A stretch of DNA of 64,000 nucleotides from assembly GCA_965216425.1 (NCBI GenBank), contig CBDCFV010000003.1, positions 62,001 to 126,000 on the forward strand, given 5' to 3'. Positions within the stretch are counted from its first letter, which is position 1. Every line of letters starts with the position of its first letter. A program made the position numbers and the translations under genes. The notes beneath the pieces were generated by a model, which saw nothing but the letters and a program-made list of their open reading frames with translations, was not told the DNA's origin and searched no databases. Positions 60,591 through 64,000 of this stretch are shown here, one piece after another. The DNA comes from CBDCFV01 sp965216425. Lineage in GTDB: Bacteria; Chloroflexota; Dehalococcoidia; Lucifugimonadales; UBA3495.

Positions 60591-61964
60591 TTACGCCGCT
60601 CGCCGGGCTGCTACCGGCGGCGTTTGCGCCGGTTTCAACACCGGCTTTTTTGCGAACAAAAAGAACAGACCTCCAAGCAGGTTCAACGCAGCCAAGGAAA
60701 GAAAGGCCACGGTATAGGTGCCTTGGGTGTCGAACATGTAACCGGGTAACGGTGCGGCGATGATCAGCAGGAAGTTCATCGGCACCGTGGAAATCCCTAA
60801 CAGCATCCCGAAGGAAGACCGTCCGAAATACTCGCCTCGTATCGCAGTTGTAAGCGGGTTGCGCCCACCGAATCCGATGCCGAAGAGTACGGCGAAGATG
60901 TAAATCATAAAGGCGTTGGTTGCGAACGTCAGCACCACCACCGAGCCTGCCTGTATGGTGCTGAAGATAAATATGGCCAGGTTCTTTGGTATATGGTCGC
61001 CCAAGTGTCCTCCCACCACCTGAAAGACCATTGAGACGGCGGAATAGACCGACACAACCAACCCGGTGGTCTGAATGTTGAATCCCAGGTCATTCATGAA
61101 GAGGCCCAAGTGGGCCATGATCGCGATGATGATCATGGACGTAAAACCGTGTCCCCAGGAGATAAGCCAAAACGCGGGCGTGGCGAGAGCTTGCGCGGTG
61201 GTGAAGTCAGTGGCGGCGGCAGCTGGTTGGGCCGCCCGAGGGGATGAGGATGGCATGGTTGAAGGCGAGGGCTGCGCTCCGTCCGGCAGTAGTCCGTAGT
61301 CCTCCGGGCGGTCTCTTATCAGCCTGGCTAACGGTACAGCCGTCGCCAGGGTAAACAATCCCAAAGACAGCGCGGTAAGTTCCCAACCCAGGCGGTCCTG
61401 CTCAGGGTTGATGGCCCAGGCTATCGCCGGCACCAGGATCAGGGCCCCCAAACGGCTCCATGTGTTCGACCAGCCCATAGCCTTCGCCCGGTGCCTGTTG
61501 AACCAGTTGTTCAGCAGGGTGGTCATGGGCACCCATCCGCCAAGCCCGTGACCCAAGGACATGATCACGAAAGCTACATAGAACATCCAGAGGCTGCGGA
61601 CTTGCCAAAAGAACACGAAGCCTAATCCCATGACCAGCAGCCCGATGAGCACCATCAGCCGCGCTCCAAAGCGGTCGGTGAGGTACCCTTCGATGGGCCC
61701 CATGATGCCGCCTTCGATACGGGTGAAGGCGAACGCCATGGATAACTGGGTGCGGCTCCAACCGAAATGGACCTCCAACGCCACCGACCAGATGGTCATG
61801 GCATGGAAAAGAGGTGCTGAGGTCAGTACCCTGATAAACCCGGTGATAGGGACCAGCCACCATCCGTAGAACAGCCCGGTGGCCCATGGCCTTACCCAAG
61901 GAATACCAGCCATGGTCACGCATAAGAAACCGAAGGCTAAGAGAACCAAGCCTACTGACGTCAT
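60591..61964 (-). CDS. MFS transporter (monocarboxylate/OFA-like)
   Basis: 457 residues with twelve or more hydrophobic segments. FYGWWLVPITGFIRVL near the N-terminus and GYLTDRFGARLMVLIGLLVM, a loop 2-3 motif, suggest the OFA/monocarboxylate-type group. A central Pro/Ser-rich loop (~240-270) separates the two halves. The first 30 residues may be an extra membrane helix. ATG at 61964. Substrate unknown; organic acids are a fair guess. Confidence 0.87.
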   Translation of the reverse strand: MTSVGLVLLAFGFLCVTMAGIPWVRPWATGLFYGWWLVPITGFIRVLTSAPLFHAMTIWSVALEVHFGWSRTQLSMAFAFTRIEGGIMGPIEGYLTDRFGARLMVLIGLLVMGLGFVFFWQVRSLWMFYVAFVIMSLGHGLGGWVPMTTLLNNWFNRHRAKAMGWSNTWSRLGALILVPAIAWAINPEQDRLGWELTALSLGLFTLATAVPLARLIRDRPEDYGLLPDGAQPSPSTMPSSSPRAAQPAAAATDFTTAQALATPAFWLISWGHGFTSMIIIAIMAHLGLFMNDLGFNIQTTGLVVSVYSAVSMVFQVVGGHLGDHIPKNLAIFIFSTIQAGSVVVLTFATNAFMIYIFAVLFGIGFGGRNPLTTAIRGEYFGRSSFGMLLGISTVPMNFLLIIAAPLPGYMFDTQGTYTVAFLSLAALNLLGGLFFLFAKKPVLKPAQTPPVAARRAA

Positions 61965-62070
61965 GGGAGAGGAGCAGGATAGCCGCGACGAAGGTTATCT
62001 CGCGCGGTAAACCGCGTCACGACCGCCGCGCCGCTATCGGTGAATGTATTTCTCTTAAAGGATGGGTTTG

Positions 62071-62132
62071 TAGCCGGGATATGGTCCCCTGTTAACGCAA
62101 GTACCCTGTTGATGGGAATCATATCCCGGCTA
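62071..62132. other. Long inverted repeat upstream of the MFS gene
   Basis: Arms TAGCCGGGATATG and CATATCCCGGCTA (62071-62083, 62120-62132) form a perfect 13-bp stem; an inner TCCC/GGGA pair could lengthen it. The gap 61965-62214 holds no gene. It could be a terminator of the HlyD gene lacking a T-run, a structured leader, or a regulator site. Confidence 0.6.
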
Positions 62133-62214
62133 GTCCGACGCGCCGCCTATTTGTGTGGCGGCTGGGGAACAAAAGAATATGTTGCGGATTCCGCCAATGA
62201 TTTGTCCTGTCAGC

Positions 62215-62919
62215 CTAGCGGGTCCAGATTTTGATGTCTGCGGTTGATCCGGGTATGAGTGGCGGATTCAGGTCATCCAAGGAGATTTTGACGGGAATGA
62301 CTCGATCGAGCCTGCTGGGAGTAGAGGCTTGGCTCCGCTCCGGGGGCCTGCCGGAAGCGCCGGCAGTGGCAGGCCATACCGTTTCCACCCTGCCTGTGAG
62401 AGTCTCGTCCAAGTAGTCTACGTCAATTGAAACGTACTGCCCCGATCTCACCCTTCCGATCTTTCCTTCTTCCACATTGGCTTCAACCCATACGTTCCGC
62501 ATGTCTATCAGTGTTACGATCGGTTGGCCTGGCGGGACGGTGTCGCCCTCGTTGGCCCAGCGGGCGGAGACCACTCCCGATCTGGGTGCGACAACTTCCG
62601 CCAACTGGTCCTGCACGTCACGAAATCCCAGCTTGGTGGTGGCCGTGGTTGCCGAACGCGAAACACTGGTGGGTATGTCTACGGTAGCCATGACCTGGCC
62701 TTCAAGCACGGGAGTTCCGATATCCACGTCCATCGTGACAATTCGGCCGGCGTTGCTGGACCCTACTTGGACCAAGCGGGCCGCGACGTGAGCGTTGTTG
62801 GTGGACACGTAACTTCCGGACAGGTCGGATTGGGACCAGAGCCCGTACCCTCCGAAGCTGCCGCCGACGATGACCAGAATCAGTCCCGCCACCAGCAGGA
62901 ATTTATAGCGACTCTGCAT
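62215..62919 (-). CDS. HlyD/EmrA-type membrane-fusion adaptor
   Basis: 234 residues. N-terminal anchor (YKFLLVAGLILVIVGGSFGG), then the biotinyl-lipoyl-like half motifs (AARLVQVGSSNAGRIVTMDV, VVAPRSGVVSARWANEGDTV) and a beta-barrel part (VWVEANVEEGKIGRVRSGQY). The coiled-coil hairpin is missing or very short, making it smaller than usual HlyD (~350-450). It bridges an inner-membrane exporter to the cell surface. ATG at 62919; a second adaptor is just upstream. Confidence 0.85.
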   Translation of the reverse strand: MQSRYKFLLVAGLILVIVGGSFGGYGLWSQSDLSGSYVSTNNAHVAARLVQVGSSNAGRIVTMDVDIGTPVLEGQVMATVDIPTSVSRSATTATTKLGFRDVQDQLAEVVAPRSGVVSARWANEGDTVPPGQPIVTLIDMRNVWVEANVEEGKIGRVRSGQYVSIDVDYLDETLTGRVETVWPATAGASGRPPERSQASTPSRLDRVIPVKISLDDLNPPLIPGSTADIKIWTR

Positions 62920-63034
62920 GACAGATTAGAACCTCCAGTTGCTGCTTACGGGGCTTGCCGGACCGGGTTTCCATCGACGCCCGTTTCATTTGTCCGGCGT
63001 CCAGTGGATGTCTCTTCTAACATTCACGTTGAAA

Positions 63035-64000
63035 TCAGTTCCCCATGATTGTGACGGGTGTCGCCTCGGTAAGAAGGTTTTGACCTTGCACCACCACCTC
63101 ATCGCCTGAGTTGACCCCGCCCAATATCTCGGCGTACCGCCGGTCTATCAGGCCCAAGTGGACCTGCACTTGGCGGGCCTGCCCGTCTTGCACCACGAAT
63201 ACGGTGGACTGCGTTCCCTTCCGCTGGACGGCCTGCTTGGGCACCAGCAGGACTTGGTCGCGCTGGGTCCGGATGAACACTTGGCCGGACATGCCCGGTT
63301 TAAGGGCCGAGGCGCTGGCCACGGGGCTTAACTGCACCTTAAAGGTGTGGGCCATTTGCTCGCCCGCCGGGGAGATGTTGTCAATTTTCAAGTTCACCAT
63401 CTGCCCAGGCAGCGCGGGGCTCAAGAATTGAAGTTCCTGCCCCGGCTCGATGGAACCCACCACTGTTTCTTCCACTTGGATGTACACCAACACGTTCTTG
63501 CTGACGATGGACACCACCGGCGTGGCCCGGTTGATGATGGTCGTGGCCCCGCCGGATACCCATATCTTGGTGACGTAACCATCAAAGGGAGCCAAGACCT
63601 GGGTTTCAGCGATGCGTACCTCAATCTGGCTTACCCTTGCTTGGGCGGCGTCTATGACGTGTTGAGCCTGGGACTGTTTACTGATGGCCAAGGCCTGCTC
63701 TGCGGACGCAACCGCTGCCCTCGCCGCCGCCACAGAGGACGCGGTAGGAGACTTCAGGCGATTAAATCGAGCCGAAGCGGCGTCAACTGCAGCCCTGGCC
63801 GCGTCTACGGTGTGGTAGGCCTTGGCGACTACGTCAGCGCTGGGATTTTGCAACTCCGCTTGGTTGGCCTTTGCCGAATCAAGAGCTGATTGAGCGATGG
63901 CCAGGTCATTTTCCGAGACCGATATAGTGCTGTCGCTGGGATTCTGCAACTCCTTGAGCGTTTCGACAGCGGAGTCGTAAGCGGCTTGGGCAATAGCCAC
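63035..64000 (-). CDS. Efflux periplasmic adaptor (HlyD/RND type), 5' part beyond the window
   Basis: At least 321 residues, frame open to the window edge, so the N-terminus is missing. It shows an alanine-rich coiled coil in ~36-residue repeats (ETLKELQNPSDSTISVSEND, KANQAELQNPSADVVAKAYH), then the lipoyl half (VLAPFDGYVTKIWVSGG) and beta-barrel/MP domains (ALKPGMSGQVFIRTQ, VLLVPKQAVQRKGTQSTVFV). Typical of ABC/RND efflux adaptors. The cognate pump is probably upstream, outside the window. Confidence 0.88.
   Translation of the reverse strand: MAIAQAAYDSAVETLKELQNPSDSTISVSENDLAIAQSALDSAKANQAELQNPSADVVAKAYHTVDAARAAVDAASARFNRLKSPTASSVAAARAAVASAEQALAISKQSQAQHVIDAAQARVSQIEVRIAETQVLAPFDGYVTKIWVSGGATTIINRATPVVSIVSKNVLVYIQVEETVVGSIEPGQELQFLSPALPGQMVNLKIDNISPAGEQMAHTFKVQLSPVASASALKPGMSGQVFIRTQRDQVLLVPKQAVQRKGTQSTVFVVQDGQARQVQVHLGLIDRRYAEILGGVNSGDEVVVQGQNLLTEATPVTIMGN

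Overview
The window looks like a chromosomal segment of an uncultivated Chloroflexota bacterium, most like the marine or sponge-associated SAR202 / Dehalococcoidia-related groups. This is inference from gene content and style, not a placement test. The supporting signs are family III (CaiB/BaiF) CoA-transferases, a luciferase-like F420/FMN oxidoreductase, amidohydrolase and DUF1989 genes, a DUF1800/DUF1501 pair, a SufU-based SUF system, a compact hopanoid operon and many GTG/TTG starts. The DNA is moderately GC-rich by eye. The exception is a poorer patch at about 50.5-51.6 kb, which carries an insertion sequence.

Layout. 0-1.7 kb: the 3' part of mutM, a bidirectional terminator, tRNA-Gly(GCC) and a TrmH/SpoU rRNA methyltransferase. 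1.8-6.2 kb: a minus-strand acyl-CoA type cluster (MaoC-like hydratase, CoA-transferase, nitroreductase, second CoA-transferase). 6.7 kb: a DinB-fold protein. 7.2-13.8 kb: a complete minus-strand suf operon (sufB, sufC, sufD, sufS and two sufU paralogues) with a clear promoter and operator, and with a PemK/MazF-type toxin-antitoxin pair lodged between sufB and sufC. The toxin is frameshifted. 14.3-17.9 kb: TatD nuclease, DUF1802 protein, aldo-keto reductase.

17-26.5 kb: a minus-strand hopanoid operon. In order of transcription it encodes a polyprenyl diphosphate synthase, HpnH, HpnG, HpnA, squalene-hopene cyclase, a YjbQ-family protein, an HpnD-like squalene/phytoene synthase, a second SDR epimerase and a nucleoside hydrolase. 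Its promoter has an inverted repeat over the expected start site. 27-31 kb: a strongly promoted plus-strand set of DUF1800, DUF1501 and NHL beta-propeller proteins, closed by a terminator. 31-40 kb: a molybdenum/tungsten block with an NAD-linked formate dehydrogenase (NuoE-, NuoF- and FdhA-like subunits), an aldehyde:ferredoxin oxidoreductase, a cupin, and the cofactor genes mobA, moaD-like and mogA.

40-45 kb: a frameshifted Uma2 nuclease, an arylsulfotransferase-like protein beside a 37-bp perfect palindrome, a broken PAP2 phosphatase, plsY and ilvE. 45-50.5 kb: comEA, comEC, rph and an HtrA protease on the plus strand. 50.5-53 kb: a likely acquired patch with small unknown genes and a decayed IS701-like element that still has its ends and a 4-bp target duplication. 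53-64 kb: metallo-hydrolase, SDR, DUF1989 protein, a 642-residue protein of unknown function, LLM oxidoreductase, amidohydrolase, GlcG/HbpS-like protein, MFS transporter and two HlyD-type adaptors, the last running off the window.

No CRISPR array, rRNA, prophage or integrated plasmid was seen. Dispersed REP-like palindromes occur in intergenic gaps. The most unusual items are the enlarged hopanoid operon, the toxin-antitoxin pair inside the suf operon and the 642-residue protein.
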